Assembly (NCBI RefSeq): GCF_008801605.1
Contig: NZ_VZPJ01000002.1
Coordinates: 496,001-560,000, forward strand
Direction: 5' to 3'
DNA: 64,000 nt
DNA from: Pseudomonas brassicacearum subsp. brassicacearum
GTDB lineage: Bacteria; Pseudomonadota; Gammaproteobacteria; Pseudomonadales; Pseudomonadaceae
The notes under the pieces are model-generated. The model searched no databases. It was not told where the DNA came from and saw only the letters and a program-made list of their open reading frames with translations. This document shows, in pieces, positions 63,980 through 64,000 of this stretch. A program made the translations under genes and the position numbers. Numbering within the stretch: the first letter of the stretch is position 1; every line of letters begins with the position of its first letter.

Positions 63980-64000
63980 TGTGGGAGCGAGCTTGCTCGC
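63980..64000. repeat. REP element cut by the window edge
   Basis: Begins TGTGGGAGCGAGCTTGCTCG, the same family as the REPINs above; the rest lies outside. Confidence 0.7.

Overview
The window reads as the chromosome of a fluorescent pseudomonad (Pseudomonas fluorescens complex). The GC-rich coding sequence, the many REP/REPIN palindromes built on 'GTGGGAGCGAGCTTGCTCGC' and the housekeeping block mutM, coaD, rsmD, ftsYEX, rpoH all point there. No rRNA, tRNA, CRISPR array, integrase or intact insertion sequence was seen.

Left part (1-10 kb). A penicillin-acylase-family gene runs off the left edge. A compact effector locus follows: hopM1/ropM (2046-4163) with its chaperone gene shcM, divergent from an MltD-like lytic transglycosylase gene. 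Each side has its own HrpL-type 'hrp box'. Next come a class C beta-lactamase/esterase-like hydrolase gene, a cytochrome P450 gene, and the sigma-factor gene hrpL, which overlaps a GNAT acetyltransferase gene.

Type III secretion cluster (about 9.5-31 kb). This is a complete Hrp1-type (P. syringae-like) system, called rsp/rsc in P. fluorescens. A rightward operon carries hrpJ-hrcV-hrpQ-hrcN-hrpO-hrpP-hrcQ-hrcR-hrcS-hrcT-hrcU, followed by an HrpL-boxed gene for a 167-residue protein whose C-terminus resembles the pilin. Two leftward operons carry hrpF-hrpG-hrcC-hrpT-hrpV-chaperone and hrpA-(hrpZ-position gene)-hrpB-hrcJ-hrpD-hrpE. A single enhancer-binding-protein gene, hrpS, ends the cluster. 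The readable control chain is HrpS acting with sigma-54 on a -24/-12 promoter before hrpL, then HrpL acting on hrp boxes before hrpJ, the 167-residue gene, hrpF, hrpA, the lytic transglycosylase and, with one mismatch, shcM-hopM1. Differences from P. syringae are: hrcQa and hrcQb are one ORF with a strong internal start, only one EBP gene is present, the pilin is very short (69 aa), and the hrpZ slot holds an acidic protein containing cysteine.

Right part (31-64 kb). Ordinary core genome: a thioredoxin-like protein and an alpha/beta hydrolase, a DUF2059 protein, a 2OG-Fe(II) oxygenase, DUF523, DUF3482/DUF2868, folA, a cystine-type symporter, a phosphorylcholine-phosphatase-like gene, ilvD, a frameshifted small membrane gene, rlmI, a PfpI-type protein, an HDOD protein, mutM, a 160-bp MITE-like hairpin, ferredoxin, coaD, a GMC oxidoreductase/Tat protein/aldehyde dehydrogenase set with a divergent TetR gene, a sulfurtransferase, a YheT hydrolase, rsmD, a catalytic/non-catalytic M16 pair, ftsY-ftsE-ftsX and rpoH. 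REPINs are frequent between these genes. Within the T3SS region such elements lie only between transcription units.
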